From positions 1 to 5,850 of the forward strand of contig JAPUME010000084.1 in assembly GCA_027294185.1 (NCBI GenBank): a stretch of 5,850 nt of DNA, in the 5' to 3' direction. The position numbers and the translations under genes were made by a program. This document shows positions 1 through 5,614 of this stretch, piece by piece. The stretch comes from Acidobacteriota bacterium. GTDB taxonomy: Bacteria > Acidobacteriota > Terriglobia > UBA7540 > JAPUME01. Positions within the stretch are counted from its first letter, which is position 1, and each line of letters opens with the position of its first letter. The notes under the pieces were generated by a model, which saw nothing but the letters and a program-made list of their open reading frames with translations, did not search any database and had not been told where the DNA came from.

Positions 1-559
1 GTTTCATGTTGCAGTCGATTCACCGGAGATGCATCGTGTCTATTCGCTGGCCGAGGAGAGGGGCGTCCCCGTACTGATTCACTTCCAGTTTGAGACTTAT
101 AATACGGGCCTGCGCAGATTCTCAAGGATTCTGGAGCATTACCCCACCGTGAACTTTATCGGGCACGCCCAGACCTGGTGGGGAAACATCAGCGCCGACT
201 TGAATCCTCAGGTCATGTACCCCACCGGCAAAGTGAAACCGGGTGGACTTACCGACCGGCTGCTTTCCGACTACCCGAACCTGTACGGGGATTTGTCGGC
301 CGGGTCCGGTCTGAACTCCATTACTCGTGACTCAGACTTTGCCCGCGGCTTCCTGGAGCGCCACAACCGCCGGCTCATCTGGGGAAGCGATTGTAATTGC
401 CTGGACGGAAAGGGTGCCGGGGTGAGTCGAGGGAACTGCATCGCCGCGAATTCGCTCGCCGCCCTGCATCGCCTTGTACCCGATGCCGGAAGACTCCGTC
501 GTATTCTTTATGAGAATGGAGCCGAGCTTCTGGGACTGAAACCCTCCCAGGCCGGTTGA
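1..559 (+). CDS. Amidohydrolase family (Amidohydro_2-like) protein, 3' part
   Basis: This is the C-terminal part of a metal-dependent TIM-barrel hydrolase; the reading frame is open back to the left edge, so the ATG at 29 is internal and the true start lies outside the window. Visible family signatures in order are a strand ending in LIHF (His codon 80-82), the segment FIGHAQTWW (His codon 164-166), IWGSD (Asp codon 389-391) and the closing helix ILYENGAELLGL, which matches the usual ILxxNAxxLLGL ending of Amidohydro_2 proteins. The two His and the Asp fit the second half of the metal/catalytic set; the first HxH motif would be off the left edge. Family members hydrolyse or decarboxylate small cyclic or amide compounds; the substrate here cannot be told. 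No C-terminal membrane segment is seen. The stop codon overlaps the ribosome binding site of the next gene, 10 bases away, so the two are very likely cotranscribed. Family assignment is good; specific function is unknown. Confidence 0.85.
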   Translation, partial: FHVAVDSPEMHRVYSLAEERGVPVLIHFQFETYNTGLRRFSRILEHYPTVNFIGHAQTWWGNISADLNPQVMYPTGKVKPGGLTDRLLSDYPNLYGDLSAGSGLNSITRDSDFARGFLERHNRRLIWGSDCNCLDGKGAGVSRGNCIAANSLAALHRLVPDAGRLRRILYENGAELLGLKPSQAG

Positions 560-561
560 GG
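558..561 (+). promoter_or_regulatory. Shine-Dalgarno site overlapping the upstream stop codon
   Basis: The sequence GAGG begins inside the TGA stop (557-559) of the amidohydrolase and lies 8 bases before the ATG at 570. This fixes the start of the downstream gene and suggests translational coupling: ribosomes finishing the amidohydrolase would stop on the initiation region of the next gene. Confidence 0.65.
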
Positions 562-569
562 TCCGATTC

Positions 570-1874
570 ATGAAGATTCCTGTTCACCGCGAATACGTTT
601 CCAGAAGGCCCAAATTCCAACTTGCTCTCCTGCTGTTTTGCCTTCCTTTGCTTCTTGAGAGCAGCTCTGTTGAGGGGAAACTTCCTCCGTTTCAGAAATC
701 CACCCGAGAGATCATTCCCGGGATGATCCATGTTCATCTGCATTCGCAAGAGCCGGAGCTTTGGGACATATACGTTTTGGAAGTGGATCCGAAACTCGTG
801 CGGCTCCGGCTGGTCATGGCGCGTGATCAAGTTGTGGGGAAGGAGACGACCAGCTCCCTCGCCACGCGATATCAGGCCGCCGCGGCCGTGAACGCAGGAT
901 TCTTTGAGACGGTTGGACCCTACCAGGGCGACTTTGACGGATTCTTCAGCCTGAAGGGCTCGATTCTCAGCGACCCCGTGGACCGGCGCTCCTCGCTCGG
1001 GATCTGTGAGAGGTCAGACACGCAGGAGATCGTAATGGATCAGTTCTCGCTGGATACATCTCTATTTCTTGAGAATGGAGAGCTCATTCAGATCACCGGT
1101 ATCAACAGGGCCAGAGGGTCGGAGGATGTGATTCTCTATACTCCCCAATTTGGGGAGAAGACTTTAACCGAAGGGGAGGGGGTCGAATTTCTGGTGGAAT
1201 ACGGGCGAGTCCGCAGGGTTTCCAGGGACGCGTCGAACCTGATTCCAAAGAATGGCTTTGTAGTATCCGTTGCAGGGGATGAAAATGCCGATGCGGCTTC
1301 TTCGAAGTTGAAGGAAGGGATGAACGTCGCCCTTCACCACAACCTCAGTTCTGCCCATACGGTAACGGGAGGGCCGAGAGTTGAGCTTGAGGATTGCGAC
1401 TACGTCAGCGCGGGACCGGCGTTGATTCGGGACGGTGTTGCCGTTTCGGATTTTCTGAGCGAATCGGGGAAATTTGAAGCCGGCTTTTCGCTGCGAAGGC
1501 ATCCCAGGACCGCCGTGGGCCAGAGGGAAGACGGCACGCTGGTATTCGTAGTGGTGGATGGCAGGCAGCCGAAGTTGAGCGTAGGGATGAGCCTGCCGGA
1601 GCTGGCCGAGTTACTGCTGGGTCTTGGAGTGTCGGATGCCTACAATCTGGACGGCGGTGGGTCGACGACGATGGTTATCCAGGGAAAGATTGTGAACAGC
1701 ATCTCCGATAGGACAGGTGAGCGGCCGGTGAGCGATGCCATTCTGTTTTTCCCTCGGGGGGAGCATTCGGAAGGCCCTCAGAGCTTCAGGAAGCACCACT
1801 CCTTCGTCATGGGGACACTGCCCAGGGCAATCCCTTTTTCCCTGGCTACCAGCACCAGGTCCGAGGGGTTGTAG
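570..1874 (+). CDS. Secreted phosphodiester glycosidase (NAGPA-domain) family protein
   Basis: The 434-residue product contains a NAGPA (phosphodiester glycosidase) domain. Family hallmarks in order are AAVNAGFF (105-112), the GGP in TVTGGPR (267-269), HPRTAVG (311-317), a VVDGR strand (328-332) followed by GMSLPELAELLLGLG (339-353), and the signature NLDGGGSTTM (359-368), ending in SDAILFF (388-394). The founding mammalian member removes GlcNAc from a phosphodiester-linked mannose; bacterial members are thought to act on glycosyl phosphodiesters or related envelope and extracellular glycans, and most are uncharacterised. A basic N-terminus followed by a hydrophobic stretch at 17-29 indicates a Sec signal peptide, so the protein is probably exported. 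The start is supported by GAGG 8 bases upstream. It follows the amidohydrolase with a 10-base gap. Oddly, about 40 residues (395-434) extend beyond the domain, and the last 97 bases are antisense to the end of the M24 gene; this tail has low-complexity Ser/Arg-type composition and is probably not a functional domain. Confidence 0.9.
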   Translation: MKIPVHREYVSRRPKFQLALLLFCLPLLLESSSVEGKLPPFQKSTREIIPGMIHVHLHSQEPELWDIYVLEVDPKLVRLRLVMARDQVVGKETTSSLATRYQAAAAVNAGFFETVGPYQGDFDGFFSLKGSILSDPVDRRSSLGICERSDTQEIVMDQFSLDTSLFLENGELIQITGINRARGSEDVILYTPQFGEKTLTEGEGVEFLVEYGRVRRVSRDASNLIPKNGFVVSVAGDENADAASSKLKEGMNVALHHNLSSAHTVTGGPRVELEDCDYVSAGPALIRDGVAVSDFLSESGKFEAGFSLRRHPRTAVGQREDGTLVFVVVDGRQPKLSVGMSLPELAELLLGLGVSDAYNLDGGGSTTMVIQGKIVNSISDRTGERPVSDAILFFPRGEHSEGPQSFRKHHSFVMGTLPRAIPFSLATSTRSEGL

Positions 1875-3178
1875 CCGTACCCGCCCTCGGGGTTGTAGAG
1901 CCCCGGTTCCATTGAAAAAGTCATTCCTTCTTCGAGCACTGTTTCGTCACCCAGAGAAATGTAGGGTTCTTGGTGTCCCTCCATTCCTTCTCCGTGAGCC
2001 GGGCGGTGGTAGATGTAGTTTTGCATGCCCTGCTTTACCTGGTAGTGGTGAATCGCTTCGGCCACTTCCTGGCAGCGAGTGCCTGCTTTGGACAACCGGA
2101 CCTGCATCGCGGAGCCTTCGGCCATAACCTCCCACATCTTTTCCCGCTTCGAATCCCAGGGAGCAATCTGACAGGGGGAATAGAGCTCGCCGCCGTAGCC
2201 TCCGATCCTCACACCGCCTGAGATCTGAATCGAATCCCCCTTTTTGATCCGGTTGTGATGGAACTGGTTGGGGTGTGGGTAGGCGGTCCCGACGCCGGTT
2301 CGGCAACTGATGCCGATCTGGATGCCGACCGCCGTGTGGGGACGGCCATCCCGCTGGATGTCGTTCAGGACGAGATCATGGCCGTATTCGGTGGCCGCCA
2401 TGCGGACCTGGAAGTCGGTGGCATCGGTTCCATATTGGAGGATGTAGTCCCGTGTGAAGGCGTGAATCCGGCTGAAATAGTTATAGGCTCTCTGCATCAG
2501 CGCAATCTCTTCGGGAGTCTTTACCACCCGCATCTTCATGCAGATGTCGCCGACTTCTTCGAATTTGGCGCGGGGAAGAACCGTGGTCATGCGCTTCAGA
2601 GTTCTTGCCGAGGGCGAGATATCCAACCCGATCTTCCTGTTGCCGAATCCGAGCTTTGCGATGCCCTTGAGTCTCCATTCGAGAAGGTCCACCGTCGGTC
2701 CCGTTGTGGTTTTTCCCTGGTTGGGAAATCCTCCCTCGGCGTGAGGAAAGTCAAAGTAGTAGTCGCCGTCGCTGAACCACCAATTCTTGACCAGGTCCCG
2801 GTCAAGTCCGGGGTAGAACCAGTGAACAGCCAGTTCACGGGTGGGGATAAAGCAGGCGAAGGGGCGCTCGGTGCGCGTATGGAAAAGGCCCGTAAAGTAG
2901 ATGATGTTCCAGAGGTCGGTGAGGAGGATGCCGTCGAGTCCCCGCTCGCCCAGTTTTTCCTGCAGACGACGCACCGTGCTTTTGTGCCATTCGAGGGGGA
3001 GGCGGTCGACGGTGGCGGGCTTGGGATGGTCCGGGTTATTGCGAAGCAGGCTTACCGAGTTGCCGGAGACCTCCCTGCTTCTCCCGGAAGGGCCTTCGCC
3101 CGGACCGCAGGCGGTAGCCAGGGTTGTTCCCAGAGCCACGGCTCCGGACTTCTTGAGAAAATCCCTTCGCGTACGCAT
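1778..3178 (-). CDS. Tat-exported M24-fold (creatinase/Xaa-Pro aminopeptidase-like) protein with altered metal site
   Basis: The 466-residue product has a twin-arginine signal (TRRDFLKK at 3-10, then a hydrophobic stretch to residue 23 and Cys24, an imperfect lipobox), so it is exported folded and may be lipidated. A creatinase-type N-terminal domain (about 60-215) precedes a pita-bread M24 domain (about 222-450). Seen M24 landmarks are the proton-shuttle His302 in AYPHP, KKGD (312-315), GGYGGE (326-331), AHGEG with His395, HQEP (402-405) and SMEPG with Glu424. The usual metal set is Asp, Asp, His, Glu, Glu; here the equivalents are Ser320, Glu331, His395, Glu424 and Ser439. The spacing of 11 residues between Ser320 and Glu331 matches the usual Asp-Asp spacing, so the alignment is firm. 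A metal-dependent peptidase activity is therefore doubtful; creatinase, the metal-free relative, also lacks the first Asp and carries Glu at the second. An AGAGGGG Shine-Dalgarno (3187-3193) lies 8 bases before the ATG. It lies 202 bases downstream of the alpha/beta hydrolase gene on the same strand. Fold is secure; substrate unknown. Confidence 0.88.
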   Translation of the reverse strand: MRTRRDFLKKSGAVALGTTLATACGPGEGPSGRSREVSGNSVSLLRNNPDHPKPATVDRLPLEWHKSTVRRLQEKLGERGLDGILLTDLWNIIYFTGLFHTRTERPFACFIPTRELAVHWFYPGLDRDLVKNWWFSDGDYYFDFPHAEGGFPNQGKTTTGPTVDLLEWRLKGIAKLGFGNRKIGLDISPSARTLKRMTTVLPRAKFEEVGDICMKMRVVKTPEEIALMQRAYNYFSRIHAFTRDYILQYGTDATDFQVRMAATEYGHDLVLNDIQRDGRPHTAVGIQIGISCRTGVGTAYPHPNQFHHNRIKKGDSIQISGGVRIGGYGGELYSPCQIAPWDSKREKMWEVMAEGSAMQVRLSKAGTRCQEVAEAIHHYQVKQGMQNYIYHRPAHGEGMEGHQEPYISLGDETVLEEGMTFSMEPGLYNPEGGYGYNPSDLVLVAREKGIALGSVPMTKEWCFLKL

Positions 3179-3214
3179 GCAGAGTTCCCCTCTTATGGAA
3201 AAGTCGAATGGCGA

Positions 3215-3243
3215 AGTCTAACGATGTCATTCGGCAGGGTCAA
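3215..3243 (-). promoter_or_regulatory. Predicted sigma70-type promoter of the M24 gene
   Basis: Read leftward, TTGACC (3238-3243, five of six matches to the -35 consensus) is followed after 17 bases by TAGACT (3215-3220, four of six matches to the -10 consensus). Transcription would begin near 3208, about 30 bases before the M24 start codon, with the Shine-Dalgarno AGAGGGG (3187-3193) in the leader. This would let the M24 gene be transcribed independently of the alpha/beta hydrolase gene. It is a consensus match only; the hexamers could be chance. Confidence 0.4.
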
Positions 3244-3264
3244 GGCAGATTATTCAAGCTGTGA

Positions 3265-3303
3265 CCATGCCGGATCGCGGCCCGGTGTATTAATCCATGC
3301 CGG
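3265..3303. repeat. Nine-base direct repeat CCATGCCGG, 30 bases apart
   Basis: Two exact copies of CCATGCCGG lie at 3265-3273 and 3295-3303, start to start 30 bases (about three helical turns), in the gap between the alpha/beta hydrolase and M24 genes and upstream of the predicted M24 promoter. Same-face spacing is compatible with a regulator binding pair of sites, but the repeat is short and one copy overlaps the hairpin at 3280-3305. Confidence 0.3.
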
Positions 3304-3305
3304 GC
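3280..3305. other. GC-rich inverted repeat in the intergenic gap (possible weak terminator)
   Basis: GCCCGG (3280-3285) and CCGGGC (3300-3305) are perfect complements; three further inner positions can pair (two of them as wobbles), leaving an eight-base loop at 3289-3296. It lies about 75 bases past the alpha/beta hydrolase stop codon. No T-run follows on either strand, so it is not a standard intrinsic terminator. It may stabilise the 3' end of the message or act as an operator; the function is not shown by the sequence. Confidence 0.3.
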
Positions 3306-3380
3306 TTGACCGCCTGATAAAGCGGGTAGGCACAAAGGGTTTGCGCGAGTCATTTCAGCTTCTCCATTTCCGTCAATTCT

Positions 3381-5423
3381 CTACCAAAGATTGCGACGAG
3401 AGGCTTTGTTCAAAATCTCGACGACGTCTTCGCCCAGGAGGAACCGCTGCCGCTGGAGTTCGAGAACCGCCTCAGCATAGCGCGAAAGATAGCTTGCACG
3501 CGTGGGATAGCGTTCCCGCACCGAGGGGCGCGCGTCACCCGTCGAACGCCTTTCCTCAGAAGTTCCAGAGAAGGTTAGATAGGACCCGGACCATCGCGCC
3601 AGCATCCCCTCGGCGCCCACCTCGCGACTGCGAGTATTCCAGCCGGTATAGGTGGCCAGGGGTACGGCAAGGTCGGGCAGACGGATGCCCGCGCGTGCAT
3701 TTCCGTCCTCATCCGCGGCAGGCACTCGCGTCTGGTAGACCCCGTTTACTCGGGGCGGAACATGGTCGGCAATCCCCTCGCTCTGCCAGCGCGGTCCGGG
3801 GTCAAGACGCAAGGGGACGAAAAACGATTCCGGCAGGCTGACGCCGGGGATCCTGGGGAAAGATCGGCGGTAGGATTCGAGGCTCACGAGCCCTCCATCC
3901 GAGATGCGCGGATAACGACTTTCCGGCGGCTCCTCGCCCGTCGTGACCCAGCGGTCGAGCGCCACAAGCAGCGCCCGCAGCAGCGGACGATAGTCGAGTA
4001 CGTTGATCGGGTTGCGGTAGATGCCCCGGGCCGAGGAACTCCTCACCCCATGTTGGGCGCTTGCGAAAAAATAGAGCCTCACGTTGGAATCCAGCTCCGC
4101 ATCCAGCTTTCCTTCCACATCGGTGTGTACCAGGGACGCCGCCCGCGCCCAGTATTCCGAGGAAGTCTGGGTCATGAAAATCCTGGGCAGATGCCCGCCG
4201 TTCCGTGCCCGGGTCAGCGTATCTCCCCGCTCGCCGGTGACGGGATCTTCCTGCATCGTGGAATTAAACGGGAAAAAGTCGGAGGGGAAAAGATTATCCT
4301 CATGATGGCTTCCATGCCGGGTCGTCTGGGCGAAGCGGTAGTTGAATTGTCCCTTGCCGCCTCCGGCCACATGTACGAAAGCGGCGTCGAAGACTGTGCG
4401 GTCTTTTTCATCTCCATTGAATCCATCGTAAAGGAAGTGGTTGATGAAACGCCCGGATTGGGAAACGCCGTAGATGTATGCGTGTTCAATCGTTCCGGCC
4501 AGAGGATTCGGCCGGCCTCTCTTATCCTGGAAATCGAAGCGGAAAAAAGAGACGGCATCCCGCACGGCCGCAAACCCCAGTCCTGCCAACTTTGGCTCCT
4601 TTCCCTCGTAGACCAGGTCGTACAACCATCCGGGACGAAATCCCTCCTTGAGGTAAAGGTGTGTAGGGTCGGGGATCGCCTTCCCGTCTTCCCAGCGCGC
4701 AAAGCTCCATTGATCTTGCGGAACCTCGGTGGGCGGACTCGATCGGAGTGGGCGCATGGTCAGGGTTGCTGTCCGGTGGTCGAGGCTGACGGCGGAGTAA
4801 GGGACGGAGTTGCCCCAGTAGAAAGGCCGGCTGAACGCCTTTTGATCGACCGTAATCTCCGCATAGATCTTTCCCGTTATGGTCTTGCCGTCCTTTCGGG
4901 CGATGGGCAGACCGATTTGCAGCCGGTCGTTGCCGGGCATCGCATCACCGTTCCACCCACACCACAAAACGGTGTAGCCTTCCCGCATGAGAAAACCGTT
5001 GCCTGCATCGGCCTTGGTGGTCGGGTTATTGCCCCCCCGGTTGTTAAAGGACGACAGGGCCACCTTGTTGCCGCGATTGTTCACATCGTAGAGGAGGCGC
5101 CGATTTCCACGGGAAGGGTCCGCCGGCATGAGCAGAAAGAAATCGGTCCAGAACACAACCTTCCCCTGGGCGTTCCTCGGGGCGAGCTTCAGGTCGGTGA
5201 CTCTCTGGTTCGCCGGGTTCGTGACCTCGACTTCCAGAAAGAGCTTCCCCGCGATCTTTTCATAGGGGCCGGATCGGCCGAATGGTTGCCCTTCGGCAAA
5301 AACTTCGCGACGGTCGATCTGGATGCCTACGACTTCCGCCGTGACCGGCATTGCCATGCCGAGGACGAGCGGGACGACGAGAAGAGCACGATGGAAAGCG
5401 CTGAGCGAAAATCTTGGAAACAT
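3381..5423 (-). CDS. Secreted alpha/beta hydrolase domain protein (Abhydrolase_10-like)
   Basis: The 680-residue product resembles the large exported 'alpha/beta hydrolase domain' family (Abhydrolase_10 type). The start is placed at 5423, not at the in-frame ATG 30 bases upstream (5453), because a perfect AAGGAGG lies 8 bases before 5423 and none precedes 5453. The protein then begins with a typical Sec signal peptide (hydrophobic core about 13-24, likely cleavage after PVTA at residue 29). Residues about 30-270 form the N-terminal region, with LLYDVNNRGN (110-119) and VLWCGWNGD (152-160), both typical of this family. The nucleophile elbow is YGVSQSGRF (318-326; GxSxxG with Ser321), and His458 in AQHGV is a candidate catalytic His; the acidic residue is not obvious. 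A long C-terminal region (about 500-680) completes the fold. Family members are presumed serine esterases or related hydrolases in the periplasm or outside; few if any are characterised. Length looks complete. It is divergent from the dioxygenase-like gene. Confidence 0.9.
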   Translation of the reverse strand: MFPRFSLSAFHRALLVVPLVLGMAMPVTAEVVGIQIDRREVFAEGQPFGRSGPYEKIAGKLFLEVEVTNPANQRVTDLKLAPRNAQGKVVFWTDFFLLMPADPSRGNRRLLYDVNNRGNKVALSSFNNRGGNNPTTKADAGNGFLMREGYTVLWCGWNGDAMPGNDRLQIGLPIARKDGKTITGKIYAEITVDQKAFSRPFYWGNSVPYSAVSLDHRTATLTMRPLRSSPPTEVPQDQWSFARWEDGKAIPDPTHLYLKEGFRPGWLYDLVYEGKEPKLAGLGFAAVRDAVSFFRFDFQDKRGRPNPLAGTIEHAYIYGVSQSGRFINHFLYDGFNGDEKDRTVFDAAFVHVAGGGKGQFNYRFAQTTRHGSHHEDNLFPSDFFPFNSTMQEDPVTGERGDTLTRARNGGHLPRIFMTQTSSEYWARAASLVHTDVEGKLDAELDSNVRLYFFASAQHGVRSSSARGIYRNPINVLDYRPLLRALLVALDRWVTTGEEPPESRYPRISDGGLVSLESYRRSFPRIPGVSLPESFFVPLRLDPGPRWQSEGIADHVPPRVNGVYQTRVPAADEDGNARAGIRLPDLAVPLATYTGWNTRSREVGAEGMLARWSGSYLTFSGTSEERRSTGDARPSVRERYPTRASYLSRYAEAVLELQRQRFLLGEDVVEILNKASRRNLW

Positions 5424-5431
5424 CAGGAATT

Positions 5432-5438
5432 CCTCCTT
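5432..5438 (-). promoter_or_regulatory. Shine-Dalgarno AAGGAGG that fixes the alpha/beta hydrolase start
   Basis: Read leftward, AAGGAGG is followed by 8 bases and then ATG at 5423-5421. The alternative ATG at 5453 has no purine-rich site at the right distance. The site is adjacent to an eight-base palindrome GGAATTCC (5426-5433), and the seven bases GGAGGAA of this region are complementary to a leader segment at 5466-5472, so access to it could be controlled by RNA folding. Confidence 0.8.
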
Positions 5439-5445
5439 CCCAAAA

Positions 5446-5461
5446 TTCTGCATTTCTGCAT
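5446..5461. repeat. Tandem eight-base duplication TTCTGCAT
   Basis: Two exact, adjacent copies of TTCTGCAT (5446-5453 and 5454-5461) lie in the leader of the alpha/beta hydrolase gene. Each copy creates an ATG on the minus strand; the one at 5453 is in frame with the gene and mimics an earlier start, but lacks a ribosome binding site. The repeat probably arose by slippage. Confidence 0.5.
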
Positions 5462-5462
5462 T

Positions 5463-5498
5463 GAGGGAGGAACCTCGCTTCTGGGGAGGTCAACCCTC
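5463..5498 (-). promoter_or_regulatory. Possible leader hairpin with anti-Shine-Dalgarno segment
   Basis: The leader of the alpha/beta hydrolase message can form a two-part hairpin: outer stem GAGGG/CCCTC (5463-5467 with 5494-5498) and inner stem ACCTC/GAGGT (5472-5476 with 5486-5490), with a nine-base loop. Within it, 5466-5472 is perfectly complementary over seven bases to the Shine-Dalgarno region 5430-5436, and two more G-U pairs can extend this. The two pairings exclude each other, as in translational switches. There is no known riboswitch motif, and polypurine sites pair by chance easily. Confidence 0.3.
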
Positions 5499-5510
5499 TA
5501 ATTCTCAAGT

Positions 5511-5541
5511 TTGTGGCGAGATGGGTGACTACGGTTATAAT
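5511..5541 (+). promoter_or_regulatory. Predicted promoter of the dioxygenase-like gene
   Basis: A perfect TATAAT lies at 5536-5541, with a weak TTGTGG (5511-5516) 19 bases upstream as the best -35 candidate. Transcription would start near 5548, about 67 bases before the ATG at 5615. A perfect TTGACA also occurs at 5545-5550, but no good -10 follows it at 16-18 bases, so it is less likely to be used. The -10 shares its core with the leftward promoter. Confidence 0.4.
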
Positions 5542-5563
5542 GGATTGACAGAGCAACTTGCAA
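5534..5563 (-). promoter_or_regulatory. Predicted promoter of the alpha/beta hydrolase gene
   Basis: Read leftward, TTGCAA (5558-5563; four of six matches to the -35 consensus) is followed after 18 bases by TATAAC (5534-5539; five of six matches to the -10 consensus). Transcription would start near 5527, giving a leader of about 100 bases that contains the hairpin and the tandem repeat. The -10 overlaps that of the rightward promoter through a shared TTATAA palindrome, so the two directions may compete. Confidence 0.4.
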
Positions 5564-5600
5564 ATCCAATTTCGGCAACCGGCCGGAGAAGAAGCTCCGT

Positions 5601-5607
5601 GAGGAGG
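5601..5607 (+). promoter_or_regulatory. Strong Shine-Dalgarno GAGGAGG of the dioxygenase-like gene
   Basis: GAGGAGG lies 7 bases before the ATG at 5615. This near-ideal site shows that 5615 is the original start codon and that the short reading frame after it was a real gene, although it now meets a stop after 53 codons. Confidence 0.7.
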
Positions 5608-5614
5608 ATAAGGA

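Noticed and set aside
375..830. A 151-codon minus-strand frame over the amidohydrolase/NAGPA junction
   Set aside because: It is highly basic, low-complexity and antisense to two well-supported genes; treated as a shadow frame.
3280..3305. Intrinsic terminator for the alpha/beta hydrolase gene
   Set aside because: The hairpin stem is acceptable, but no T-run follows on the minus strand, so it was kept only as an inverted repeat.
2255..3841. A 528-codon open frame on the plus strand across the M24 gene, the intergenic gap and the end of the alpha/beta hydrolase gene
   Set aside because: It is antisense to two genes with clear family motifs, has no recognisable domain and spans their intergenic gap. 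Long antisense frames of this kind are common in GC-rich genes.
3762..5501. A 579-codon open frame on the plus strand opposite the alpha/beta hydrolase gene
   Set aside because: The minus-strand frame has a signal peptide, a nucleophile elbow and a strong ribosome binding site; the plus-strand translation shows no family motif.
5545..5550. Perfect TTGACA as a -35 element for the dioxygenase-like gene
   Set aside because: The positions 16-18 bases downstream give no acceptable -10 (AATTTC and neighbours), so the upstream TATAAT at 5536 is the better candidate.
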